A stretch of 64,000 nucleotides of DNA from contig CAYMLL010000003.1 of assembly GCA_964390645.1 (NCBI GenBank), forward strand, positions 10,737 to 74,736. The letters are read 5' to 3'. Made by a program: the position numbers and the translations under genes. Source of the DNA: CAYMLL01 sp964390645 (lineage in GTDB: Bacteria; Planctomycetota; UBA8108). Under the pieces are notes generated by a model. That model saw only the letters and a list, made by a program, of their open reading frames with translations. It did no database searches and was not told the origin of the DNA. Positions 19,942 to 28,320 of the stretch are shown here, piece after piece (within the stretch, counting starts at the first letter, position 1; each line of letters starts with the position of its first letter).

Positions 19942-22293
19942 ATGAGACGATTCTCTTTCGCTTCGGTGGCTCTCGTCGTTTCTTTTCTCGGCACGCCCGT
20001 CGTGGGAGCGCAGGATGCCGAGGGCTCACCGGGGACGGTGACCTTCGACCCCCTGAAGCACCTGCCGCAGGACAGCCTCGTCGTCGTCTCGGTCGACAGG
20101 GTCGGGCGGCTGATCGACAGGCTCGGGGGTACGCTGATCGGGCGGATGCTGACACACCCGGGCTGGCGTGAGGCCTTCGCGTCGCCCCTGAAGCTCCTCG
20201 GAGAGCAGGTCGACGGGGCGACCTCGGAGGTGAAGGAGATCACCGGCCACGACCTCGGCGGACTGGTCGGTCTTCTTCGCGGTCGCGTCGTGCTGTCGCT
20301 GCGTGGACTCTCCCAGGCCGGGATGCCCGAGCTCGTGCTCGCGATCGAGCTCGGCGAGAATCGGGACGGAATCCTCCAGCTCGTCGGCCGCCTCGCAGAG
20401 CTCTTCGAGAAGCAGGCGGGCGTCGAGCTCCAGCGGCAGGAGATCGGAGGCGTCGAGGTGACGGTCTGGCCGACCCCCGTCGGCGCTGCGGTGAGCGCTG
20501 TTCTCGGCGGACACCTCCTCGTCACGACGTCGCCGGACCTGATGATGGCGATCGACGCCGCGATCTCCGGGGGGGATGCGCAGCCCTTCTCCTCGAGCGT
20601 GGTTCATCGCGGGCTGGCGCCGCACCTCGGGGTGCCGGGTCGAGAGGTGCTTGTCGAGATCGACCTCGACGGGTTGCGTGAGCTGGCGCTGCGCGTCGGG
20701 GGTGTTCGCTCACCGGACGTCGAGCTGTTCCTCGAGGCGTCGGGGCTCGGCCGTACCTCCTCGTTCGGCTACGCGCTCGGCTTCGACGGGAGCGCCACGC
20801 GCGCCGCCCTTCATCTCGGCACGCGAGACGGTTCTGCGGGTGTACTGCGTGTTCTCGCCGACGCGTTTCCTCCGGTCCGGAGCCTCGCCGGCGTCCTCGA
20901 GCGCATGCCGGCGAATGTCGATGACGTCAGCGCGCTGCGGGTGGATCCGGGCAAGCTGCTCCGGGCGATCGACTCGCTCGTGCGTCAGAGCATGCCGGAC
21001 GCCGACGAGCACCTCGGCTTCTTCTACGAGCAGCTCGAGGTGGCGTCGGGGCTGTCCGTCAAGGACGATCTGATGACGTTGCCGGCGGTCACGCTCCACG
21101 GCTTCTCGGTCGAGCCACCTCTCGGCGGTCTCTTCAACGACACGATGGCGCTGGTGAAGACCGACGAGCTCACACCTGGCTGGACGCTGCTGGAACGGCT
21201 CGCCGCGCGCCAGGGCGCCAGGCCGAAGACGCTGACGGCCGGGGGGCAGACGGTCGAGTACATCAACCCTGCCGACGGTGCCGTCGAGCGAGGCGGCCTT
21301 CTCCCGGCGCTCCTCGAGGCAGGATCTTCAGCGCCACACAGCCCGGCCGCGCTCGCGGGTGACATCGAGCAGGCGATGACGGGGCTTCTCTTCGGTGGCT
21401 TCACCGTGGCGCGCTTCGAGCGTGATGACGGCTGGACGGTGGTGTCGCCGTCGGCGCAGGCGGTACGGCGCTACGTCACCCACTACTCGAAAGCCCCGAG
21501 CCTGGCCGCCGACGACCGCCACGGCGCGTTCGCAGACCTGGCGCGCCGCAAGATCGTCGGCTCGAGCTACTCGACGGTCTTTCACGCGGGGAGGTCCCTG
21601 CTCTGGCTCTACAACACCTTCCTGTCGATCGCGACGTCGGTGGGGGTGTACGGCTCGATGGTCGGCATCGACGTCGCTCGCTTGCCGCCGGCCGAGGAGT
21701 TCATCTCGGCGAGCGGGGTCGGCTACGTCCGCTTCGGCACGGGCGCGGAGGGCCTCTGGATCGAGACCCGTCGTGGCATCGAGTCCTCGGCGCTGATCGC
21801 CGTCGTGGCGGGGGCCGCGGTCGGGGCGGGGATACTCCTGCCGGCCCTGTCGAGCAGTCGCGTCGCGGCGAAGAGGGTGGAGTGCGAGCACAACATGAGA
21901 CAGCTCTATCTGGCGCTCGCGAGCCACGCTCTCGATGGGGGGGGATTCCTCCACAGCGATGACGGCTCGCTCGCCGCTCTGAACGCGCTGCTGAGAACGA
22001 AGCAAGCTCGCGGTCTGCGTCCCGAGAACTTCCTCTGTCCGCAGGGGCCCGAGCTCGCCGCGGAGTTCGGTGATGACGGCCGCTTCGAGCTCGATGAAGG
22101 CACGTGCAGCTACGAGCTCGTCCCCTGGAAGATCGAAGGGGAGAAGCTGTCGATTCTTCTCTTCGATCGCCACGAGCACGACTCCGGTGCGCGAACCGTC
22201 CTCTTCACCGACGGTCACGTCGAGTCGCTCGACGGCCTCGAGTTCCGGGAGCGCTTCGAGCGGGAAAGGAGCGCCGCCGGGAAGGGACGTTGA
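19942..22293 (+). CDS. Secreted DUF3352-like protein with pseudopilin-like C-terminal tail
   Basis: Protein of 783 residues with a signal peptide (FASVALVVSFLGTPVVGA). I use the ATG at 19942, preceded by GGGGGGCAG. The body (about 30-600) has repeated beta-alpha patterns with DSLVVVSVD and LLVTTSPDLMMAIDAA, resembling the planctomycete DUF3352 proteins of unknown function. A hydrophobic segment at about 617-640 (LIAVVAGAAVGAGILLPALS) is followed by RVECEHNMRQLYLALASHA and ends with LFTDGHVESLDG near 757. This order of hydrophobic helix, Cys-x2-Asn-x-RQL and terminal DGHV is the layout of planctomycete DUF1559 pseudopilins, here attached to the end of another protein. It is divergent from the DUF1549 gene and convergent with the PafA-like gene. 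Confidence 0.72.
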   Translation: MRRFSFASVALVVSFLGTPVVGAQDAEGSPGTVTFDPLKHLPQDSLVVVSVDRVGRLIDRLGGTLIGRMLTHPGWREAFASPLKLLGEQVDGATSEVKEITGHDLGGLVGLLRGRVVLSLRGLSQAGMPELVLAIELGENRDGILQLVGRLAELFEKQAGVELQRQEIGGVEVTVWPTPVGAAVSAVLGGHLLVTTSPDLMMAIDAAISGGDAQPFSSSVVHRGLAPHLGVPGREVLVEIDLDGLRELALRVGGVRSPDVELFLEASGLGRTSSFGYALGFDGSATRAALHLGTRDGSAGVLRVLADAFPPVRSLAGVLERMPANVDDVSALRVDPGKLLRAIDSLVRQSMPDADEHLGFFYEQLEVASGLSVKDDLMTLPAVTLHGFSVEPPLGGLFNDTMALVKTDELTPGWTLLERLAARQGARPKTLTAGGQTVEYINPADGAVERGGLLPALLEAGSSAPHSPAALAGDIEQAMTGLLFGGFTVARFERDDGWTVVSPSAQAVRRYVTHYSKAPSLAADDRHGAFADLARRKIVGSSYSTVFHAGRSLLWLYNTFLSIATSVGVYGSMVGIDVARLPPAEEFISASGVGYVRFGTGAEGLWIETRRGIESSALIAVVAGAAVGAGILLPALSSSRVAAKRVECEHNMRQLYLALASHALDGGGFLHSDDGSLAALNALLRTKQARGLRPENFLCPQGPELAAEFGDDGRFELDEGTCSYELVPWKIEGEKLSILLFDRHEHDSGARTVLFTDGHVESLDGLEFRERFERERSAAGKGR

Positions 22294-22446
22294 CCTGCCG
22301 CGAGGCCGACCTCGGGAATTCCCGACGAGTGGCGGCCTCCGGGGTCTGACGTGGCGCCGTCGAGCCCGATCCCGCGTGCGTCGACCTGGCGACGTGCTGA
22401 GACGAGGGGAAGGAGACCCGGCCCCGTCCCGTGACCCCCGGATTCG

Positions 22447-24342
22447 TCACTCGCCGGGGACGCGGTGGTAGAACGGGTCCGGCAGAGCGACATGGCGCAG
22501 TGGGGTGGCGAGCTCGATCTCGTGCCAGTTGACCTGCATCGACTCGCTGTCCGGATTGAGGCGGATGTAGTAGCCACGGATCCGGGCGCGTGTATCGTGC
22601 GGCGGCTCGATGGTCGCCCGGTGAACTTCCTCGTCGGAGGTCAGCCTCTCGATGAAGCCCTCGGCCTCGAGGATGCGCTGGTAGCCCTCGCCGGCGCTGA
22701 TCTCGTGGAATCGCAGGTCGATCTTGCGCAGCTCGAAGTAGAGCTCGCGGTGGACGCTGAAGTCCTCCTTGACGACCTCGCCCTCGCGAGCGAGCCTGCG
22801 CAGGCGCCGGCGTCGCCACGGTCGCGTTCGAGTCACGAGATCACCGAAGGAGATCGCCTCTGAAGCCGCGTCGAGCCCGGCGGTGTCGAGCACTCGCCCC
22901 CAGGCGAGAAGCGCCTTCCAGTCGGTGTGTCGGCGAACACTCTGATCGAGGATGCTCTTCTTCGCGAGCCAGTCGAGTCGATGCTGGGCTTGCTGCGGTC
23001 GTTCCGCGACGGCGTCGAGCGCCTCTTCCCATAGATCGAGGATCTCACCGGAGCGCAGTCGACCGTCGGCCCGGCCTTCGAAGTACGTCCGGGCGCGCTT
23101 CAGATACTCGCGCTGCAGTTCGACGGCGCTGCGAGTCGTGCCGTCACGGAGGCGGACCTGTTTCCACGGTCCGCCCTCGGAGACCTCCTGCAAGGCCCTG
23201 ATGGGGCGTTTGACGAGGAGATCGTCGAAGGACTCGCCATTCTCGATCATCTCGATCAGCAGGGCGGTCGAGCCGATCTTCAGGAGCATGGGGACATCGG
23301 ACAGATTCGAGTCGCCGACGGCGATCGTGAGACGCTTCGTGGGACGAAAGAGCGACAGAGGATTGTAGAGGAAGTGCTTGAGGTCGAAGACCGTCTTGCG
23401 CCTGCCGAAGATGACGATCGTCTGGAGCGTCCGCGTCATGGAGGGCCGCTGCGAGATCTCGTAGATTCCCTTGGCGAAGTTCAGGTGGCCGGTGCCGATG
23501 AGGATCTGCCTGCTGATCAGAAAGGGCGTCAGCTGTGTTGTCAGCGCGCGGCATGCGATGCGACTGAGCACGGCGGAGTACACGACGACCGCCGGGACAA
23601 GAAGCACGTTCGTCGCCAGGAAGTAGGTCGCTCTGAGGTTCTCGAGGATTCCTCGCTTCTTGATCCACTCCAGGATCGACAGCGAGACAGGGCGCAGTGG
23701 CGGGACGAGCTTCGCGAGGAGCGCTCCGGCGCAATAGACCGTGAGACTGACGAGAGCGACGAGGAGCACCGGTGACAGGCAGCAGAGAGCGGGTGGCAGC
23801 GACAGCAGGAAGAGGACCTTTTCTCGATGCGTGCAGTCGACGTGCACGAGGTAGTTCTCGTGGCATCCGTAGCCGGCCCCGTGACTGTCGAGGTTGTTCT
23901 TTCCGAATACGATGCGACCGGCGTAGCCTTGCCGTCCCAGCGCGGCGTGGGAGTTCACGCTGACGGTGTCGAGCAGCTGGTCGTAGGCGCGGGAGTAGAC
24001 GAGGAGGTCCCGGGGGCTGCGGCACTCGGGTGTGGCGACCTCGACGATCGGAGTGTCGTCCTGGTCACGCAGAAAAACCTCGAGGTGGACGAGCCCACCG
24101 TTCTCGAGGAAGTAGCCACCCTTGATGCCGCAGGATCGGGCGGCCTTGCGGTGACGCCGGAGCTCCTCGAAGAGCACCGCCTCGATGTGACGGAACTTCG
24201 GCCGTCGGTCGTCGTCGGGGTCGTCCGGCAGGTAGACGACCACGTACTCCGTCTCAAGACCGAAGATCGCGGACCGCTCTTCGGTGGGGGTCGCCGAGGT
24301 CGTCGAGGTCGTCGAGGAGAGTCTGTCGGGTTCGCGCGGCAA
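22447..24342 (-). CDS. PafA/Dop (Pup ligase/deamidase) family protein with hydrophobic insertion
   Basis: Carboxylate-amine ligase-fold protein of 631 residues related to the enzymes that attach or process Pup. Motifs: IFGLETEY (27-33, Mg/ATP), VATPEC (102-107), KNNLDSHGAGYGCHENYLV (148-166), LTPFLISRQILIGTG (271-285), VGDSNLSDVPMLLKIGSTAL, the PIRALQEVS loop, and a C-terminal domain ending RHVALPDPF. Two oddities stand out. At 88 (NGGLVHLE) there is Glu where PafA and Dop have the catalytic Asp, followed by extra residues. Between ENYLV and LTPFL there are about 90 extra residues with two hydrophobic stretches (about 176-212 and 240-260), suggesting membrane attachment. About 45 further residues (near 500-545) interrupt the later part. 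Start TTG is preceded by GCGAGGA at 7 nt spacing. The small protein at 24569-24760 lies 226 bp upstream on the same strand. Confidence 0.85.
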   Translation of the reverse strand: MPREPDRLSSTTSTTSATPTEERSAIFGLETEYVVVYLPDDPDDDRRPKFRHIEAVLFEELRRHRKAARSCGIKGGYFLENGGLVHLEVFLRDQDDTPIVEVATPECRSPRDLLVYSRAYDQLLDTVSVNSHAALGRQGYAGRIVFGKNNLDSHGAGYGCHENYLVHVDCTHREKVLFLLSLPPALCCLSPVLLVALVSLTVYCAGALLAKLVPPLRPVSLSILEWIKKRGILENLRATYFLATNVLLVPAVVVYSAVLSRIACRALTTQLTPFLISRQILIGTGHLNFAKGIYEISQRPSMTRTLQTIVIFGRRKTVFDLKHFLYNPLSLFRPTKRLTIAVGDSNLSDVPMLLKIGSTALLIEMIENGESFDDLLVKRPIRALQEVSEGGPWKQVRLRDGTTRSAVELQREYLKRARTYFEGRADGRLRSGEILDLWEEALDAVAERPQQAQHRLDWLAKKSILDQSVRRHTDWKALLAWGRVLDTAGLDAASEAISFGDLVTRTRPWRRRRLRRLAREGEVVKEDFSVHRELYFELRKIDLRFHEISAGEGYQRILEAEGFIERLTSDEEVHRATIEPPHDTRARIRGYYIRLNPDSESMQVNWHEIELATPLRHVALPDPFYHRVPGE

Positions 24343-24568
24343 CGGGGCATCCTCGCAGGAGGGCGATGAGTCGGCCGGCGCTGATCCGGGAGACGGCCCG
24401 CCGGAAGCCCGGCCAGCGTCGGCGAACGCCGGCCCTTCTCCGGACGATGGCCAGCAACAAACCTGCCGGTCTGCCCGAGATAGGTCCGGCGAGGCTTGTC
24501 GGGAGCGTCGAACCGGCCCGGGGTGTCGGCTCGGTGGCTCCGGAACTCGTTGCTGCTAACGGCGTTTC

Positions 24569-24760
24569 TTACTCCGCACCCCGTCCGGCGCGGAAGTTGG
24601 TCACGTAGCGTCGGGCCGCGCAGGCGGCGTCGCCGACCAGAAGCGCCAGGACGCGGCGCCGCCGGGATCGCCGACCCGTCTCGGTCTCGGCGCCTGCGGC
24701 CTCGCGATCGATTTGACCGGCGGTCTGCGACGTCTGCCGGTTGTCCCGTGTAGAGTTCAT
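24569..24760 (-). CDS. 63-residue polar protein ending in Gly-Ala-Glu; candidate Pup/UBact-like modifier
   Basis: No family recognised directly. The gene is well supported by a strong Shine-Dalgarno (GGGGAGG, 9 nt before ATG) and a promoter-like sequence about 130 bp upstream. The first 30 residues are polar and look disordered (MNSTRDNRQTSQTAGQIDRE). A basic patch RRSRRRR is followed by a short helical stretch (VLALLVGDAACAARRYV) and the C terminus NFRAGRGAE. There is no lysine. Small size, a disordered N terminus, a helix near the end and a terminal Gly-x-Glu are the features of Pup (ends GGE/GGQ) and UBact (ends RxGE/Q). The next gene downstream is a PafA/Dop-family enzyme. The modifier role is inference; a chance small protein in the same operon is the alternative. 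Confidence 0.6.
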   Translation of the reverse strand: MNSTRDNRQTSQTAGQIDREAAGAETETGRRSRRRRVLALLVGDAACAARRYVTNFRAGRGAE

Positions 24761-24890
24761 TGCTGGTTTCCTCCCCTTAGATCCCTTGCGGTCGAGCTTG
24801 TACCCCGGCTGGCTGGCGAAGAACATACAGAAAGCGCACGAAGGACGCCAACCGCTCACGTGCACGCCAGAGACGCCGCGTGAGGGTCCT

Positions 24891-24920
24891 ATTATCCAGC
24901 CTGCTCGCGCCGTGAAGCAA
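24891..24920 (-). promoter_or_regulatory. Putative sigma70-type promoter for the small-protein/PafA-like unit
   Basis: On the minus strand TTGCTT (24915-24920) and GATAAT (24891-24896) are separated by 18 bp. It points towards the small-protein start at 24760 and would leave a leader of about 120 nt. Confidence 0.5.
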
Positions 24921-25161
24921 GGCTTTTCTATGCTCGTTCGCCGACACGAACTTACAGCTTCCCTTTGACTTACGACAACCTTCCGAAGCCGGAACGGGGC
25001 TCTGTGGAGTTCTTCGTGGCGCTGTCATGCGGACGCAGGAAAGCTGTTCCGATCCGGTACGTTATTCCCGCTATGAAAGCGTCTGCCGTGATCACGGACC
25101 GGTAGTATGTCGGCGTCCGGCGCACGGTCCGCGGACGGTCGGAGCGAGTGGAGTTGGCGAG
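24921..25161. other. Rest of divergent intergenic region with a 12-bp palindrome
   Basis: Part of the 401-bp space between the small-protein gene and the gene starting at 25162. It holds the perfect palindrome CCGTGATCACGG at 25086-25097. A TAGTAT at 25103-25108 could be the -10 of the plus-strand gene, with the palindrome immediately upstream as a possible operator. No further gene seen. Confidence 0.4.
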
Positions 25162-26592
25162 ATGGCAGGTTTACTGTTTTTCATCGTGATCCTCGTCGCG
25201 GTGTCGATGATTGTCGCCGCGGTGGTCCGGTCGACCGGCAACACGGCGCGGGCGTGGTCGATCGCGGCTCGCAATCTCGGACTTTCATACACGCCCGGCG
25301 GGCTCTTCGGGTCGCGCAGGATCAAGGGCCGGATCGACGGCTTTCGTGTCGAGGTGGACACGTACACTCGCCGGTCAGGCTCGAGGTCGGGGCCGAGCTA
25401 CACGCGCTTCGTCGTCTTCTATCCACGCTCGCTCGGGCTCGGTCTGCGTCTGACGAAGGAGGGCTTTGTCGCCGGTGTGACGAGGCTCTTCGGCGCGCAG
25501 GATGTCGAGAGCGGCGATCGGAGCTTCGACTCCGAGGTCCTCGTCAAGGGGTCGGACCCGGCACGCGTGCGCCAGTTTCTGACGCCGGCTCGACGGGTTC
25601 GTGTGCGGCGCTTTCTCCTCGGCCACCCGGGCGCCAGAATCGATGATGCAGGGGTGCGCACGAGGCTCTCCGGCGTGATCCACAGCAGCCGGCGCCTGGA
25701 GTCGATCGTGCGTTCTCTGCTGCGCATCGCCTGGCATCTCACCGGCGATCGCGAGGAGGATCTCTCCATGGAGGAGGCCTTGCGCGCGCGTGACGAAGGT
25801 CGGCCGGACGAGGCCATGCGTGTCCTCGAGAGCCGCAAGCTCGACGCACGCAAGCGGGTCAGACGTCGCGTGAGGCCACCCCCGCTCGGGCTGGAGCCGC
25901 CTCCGCTTCCCGGCGTCGAGCCGTCCGTCGACACCGAGCCCGAGGTCGTGCCCGTGGCGGACTCGCTGGAGGACGCGGTCCTGGCGGACGCCGTCGACGA
26001 GCGGGTCCTCGAGGGAGAGCTTCTCGCCCTTGCCGGTCGCGACGAGGAGGCGAAGGGGGTCTTCGAGGAGGCTCTCGACGTGTCGCCGGAGGACCCGGAG
26101 ATCCTCGGGTGGGTCGCCGAGACCGGCACGCCGTCTGCGGCCGCGACCCCGTCGGCGACCCGGGAGGGCACCGGGGATGTCGCTGTCGACTCCACCGAGG
26201 GGCCGGAGGTGGTTCCGGGCGTCGAAGATGTCTGCGCGCGGCTCTTCGACCTGTCGCGATCGAGCCTCGATACGGGCCGCATCTTCGAGGAGGAGTACGT
26301 CGGCAGGCGTGTCGAGTGGCGCGGCAGGCTCGCGAGCGCCGAGGAGTACCCCTTCGACTTCGTCTTCGGGAGCGAGCCCGGCGGCAAGGCGATCGTCGAG
26401 ATCCACGACTACGGCGAGGGCGTCTACGGCGCTGGCAAGGTCTACGCGGTCGTGAAGATCCCCGCACAGAGCGTCGAGGCGCTGAGGGACGCGGTGGATC
26501 GAGATGTCGAGATCCGCGGCGAGCTGCTGAAGGTCGACGCCTTCATGCGCAACCTCTACCTCGGAGCAGGCAGCGTCGTGGTCGCAGGGTGA
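25162..26592 (+). CDS. Membrane-anchored protein with C-terminal OB-fold-like domain, function unknown
   Basis: Not recognised as a named family. The ATG at 25162 is used; 476 residues. One N-terminal membrane segment (LLFFIVILVAVSMIVAAVV) is followed by a domain of about 120 residues (AARNLGLSYTPGGLFGSRRI). A charged central part carries a Pro-rich linker and TPR-like helices (GRPDEAMRVLESRK; LLALAGRDEEAKGVFEEAL, then SPEDPEIL). The last 100 residues (EYVGRRVEWRGRL, then VKIPAQSVEALRD, VEIRGELLKVD) look like an OB-fold of the kind found in tRNA_anti-like domains. The gene is divergent from the small-protein/PafA-like unit and convergent with the CMD gene. With a short N-terminal anchor, the rest is probably cytoplasmic. 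Confidence 0.65.
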   Translation: MAGLLFFIVILVAVSMIVAAVVRSTGNTARAWSIAARNLGLSYTPGGLFGSRRIKGRIDGFRVEVDTYTRRSGSRSGPSYTRFVVFYPRSLGLGLRLTKEGFVAGVTRLFGAQDVESGDRSFDSEVLVKGSDPARVRQFLTPARRVRVRRFLLGHPGARIDDAGVRTRLSGVIHSSRRLESIVRSLLRIAWHLTGDREEDLSMEEALRARDEGRPDEAMRVLESRKLDARKRVRRRVRPPPLGLEPPPLPGVEPSVDTEPEVVPVADSLEDAVLADAVDERVLEGELLALAGRDEEAKGVFEEALDVSPEDPEILGWVAETGTPSAAATPSATREGTGDVAVDSTEGPEVVPGVEDVCARLFDLSRSSLDTGRIFEEEYVGRRVEWRGRLASAEEYPFDFVFGSEPGGKAIVEIHDYGEGVYGAGKVYAVVKIPAQSVEALRDAVDRDVEIRGELLKVDAFMRNLYLGAGSVVVAG

Positions 26593-26616
26593 GCCGGGGC
26601 CGGACAGCCCGCACCG

Positions 26617-26946
26617 TCATCCGGGAGGTTTCCGGTCGGAGCCGAGCACGTCCTCGACCCAGGCGCGTGCGCGCATCGTCGATGGAAAGCCCAGCGTCGT
26701 GACGCCGAGCAGCACGACGTGACGGATCGCCTCGGGCGAGCAGCCGGTCGCGAGCGCCTTGCGCACGCTCGAGTGTGTGGAGCCTTCCATTCCCGCCCCG
26801 ACGCTGAGCGCTAGCTTCGACAGTGCCGCTGTCTTCGCATCGAGCGGGCCGGCATCTCTGGCGGCGCGTGACAGGGACTCGTAGGCCTCTATCAGCTCGC
26901 CGTGGCGCTCCTTCATCTCGAGGTAGAACTCGGGTGGTCTCGACAT
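26617..26946 (-). CDS. Carboxymuconolactone decarboxylase (CMD/AhpD-like) family protein
   Basis: All-helical CMD-family protein of 109 residues starting MSRPPEFYLEMKERHG. The pattern KTAALSKLALSVGAGMEGSTHSSVRKAL, then GCSPEAIRHVVLLG, matches the family core. The CxxC pair of AhpD-type peroxidase partners is replaced by GMEG at 52-55, while the following His58 is kept. A disulfide-reductase role is therefore unlikely and a decarboxylase-like or binding role more likely. It lies 41 bp downstream of the radical SAM gene on the same strand, so the two may be cotranscribed. Confidence 0.82.
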   Translation of the reverse strand: MSRPPEFYLEMKERHGELIEAYESLSRAARDAGPLDAKTAALSKLALSVGAGMEGSTHSSVRKALATGCSPEAIRHVVLLGVTTLGFPSTMRARAWVEDVLGSDRKPPG

Positions 26947-26987
26947 TCGTCCTCTTGTCCTCGCGCTGGTCTCGGCCCGGCGATCGG

Positions 26988-28238
26988 TCAGGAATGGCGA
27001 TCTCGGTGGATCGCCGGTGCGGAGTCGCGGTCGTGATTGCGGCCTCTGTAGACGCCGAAGTCGTTGAACCAGAGTCGCTTCGCCAGTCGGTAGGCCCAGC
27101 TCCGTTCCGGGATCTCGCTGCCGGGATTGTATTGCGACGGCCGCACCTCCATGGAAGCGAGCTCGGCCCGCGCGGTGCCGCGCGCCGTCGTGTCTCGGGC
27201 GCCGTGCTCGTCGACGAGAGCGCCGAGAAGGTCGGGACGTTCCAGGACGATGCAGCCGCGCGTTGTCGACTGTGCGAGCTCGCGAAAGTCGCGCAGAAAC
27301 TCCGACTCGACGAACTTCTCCCGCATCGATCGGCTCGCGTCGTGAATCGACTCCTTCGCGAACTGAATGATCGGGCACGGCTCGATGTCGCCCCACGGGC
27401 TGATGTGGTGGCTGACGCCGTTCGCCGCGGGGCAGAGAGCCTGTCCGTCGCCGTCGAAGTAGGCGTCGATGATGACGATCGGCTTGCGTGAGCGCATCTC
27501 CACGACGAACTCGCGTGCGCGGCGTTGTTGATCGCGTGTCAGCGAGAGCTCCGGGCTGGCGTCGGGTCCCATCGGACGGTAGATGTGGAACCATGTGTAG
27601 AAGACGCCCATCTCGATGAGCCGGTCTATCCACTCCTCGGTCAGCAGGTCGTCGATATTGGTCTGGCAGAGGCTGGTACAGACGCCCGTCAGCAGCTTGT
27701 TGTCGAGGCAGCTCCGGATGCCCTGCATGGTCCGGCTGAGGACATCCTTCTGGCCGCGCCGCTCATCGCTGACGATCTCCGTTCCCTCGACGCTGATCAG
27801 AGGCGTGACGTTGCCGAGATGCCGGAGCTCTCTCGCCACCTCGTCGGTGATGAACTGACCGTTCGTGAAGACCTGGAAGTAGCAGTCCGGATGACGGCGG
27901 AAGATCTCCAGCAGGTCGTCGTGGAGGAAGGGCTCGCCACCGACGATGCCGAAGAAGACGTTGCCCATCTCCTTCGCCTCGTCGATGAGCTTCGTCATCG
28001 CGTCGAGGCTGATCTTCTCCTGCTTGTGAGAGACGTCGACCCAGCAGCCCTGGCAGCGCAGGTTGCAGCTGTTGATGACGGAGACGTAGAGGAACGGCGG
28101 GAAGTACTCGCCGCGCTTCAGCCGTCTCTTGTGCCTCTCTATCGACCGGACGCCCTTGAATCCCATGTTCCATGCGAGCTTCCATACGAGACGCTTGTCA
28201 GTCTCGAAGAGCACTCGTTTCGCCATCTTGAGGTACAT
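26988..28238 (-). CDS. Radical SAM protein
   Basis: Radical SAM enzyme of 416 residues. The [4Fe-4S] motif is C58-NLR-C62-QG-C65, followed by the SAM-binding GGEP at 100-103. Later cysteines (ALCPAANG, DIEPCPIIQFA) suggest a second cluster region of SPASM type. An N-terminal basic stretch of 45 residues precedes the barrel. The substrate is not evident; the family includes peptide- and lipid-modifying enzymes. It shares the strand with the CMD gene downstream and starts 82 bp after the FGE-like gene. Confidence 0.85.
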   Translation of the reverse strand: MYLKMAKRVLFETDKRLVWKLAWNMGFKGVRSIERHKRRLKRGEYFPPFLYVSVINSCNLRCQGCWVDVSHKQEKISLDAMTKLIDEAKEMGNVFFGIVGGEPFLHDDLLEIFRRHPDCYFQVFTNGQFITDEVARELRHLGNVTPLISVEGTEIVSDERRGQKDVLSRTMQGIRSCLDNKLLTGVCTSLCQTNIDDLLTEEWIDRLIEMGVFYTWFHIYRPMGPDASPELSLTRDQQRRAREFVVEMRSRKPIVIIDAYFDGDGQALCPAANGVSHHISPWGDIEPCPIIQFAKESIHDASRSMREKFVESEFLRDFRELAQSTTRGCIVLERPDLLGALVDEHGARDTTARGTARAELASMEVRPSQYNPGSEIPERSWAYRLAKRLWFNDFGVYRGRNHDRDSAPAIHRDRHS

Positions 28239-28320
28239 GGGACCGTTCCGTCTCTGCCCGGAGAGCGGGGCATCTTAGCAGCTCGGTCGGGGCTGCTCGA
28301 TCAAAAAGCCGCCGCGGCCT

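Noticed and set aside
22312..22325. Perfect palindrome TCGGGAATTCCCGA between convergent genes
   Set aside because: No loop and no T-run; probably chance in G+C-rich DNA.
24343..24568. Upstream extension of the PafA-like frame or an extra small gene
   Set aside because: The frame stays open but offers only Pro/Ser/Ala-rich residues and no start with a ribosome-binding site; the TTG at 24342 has one.
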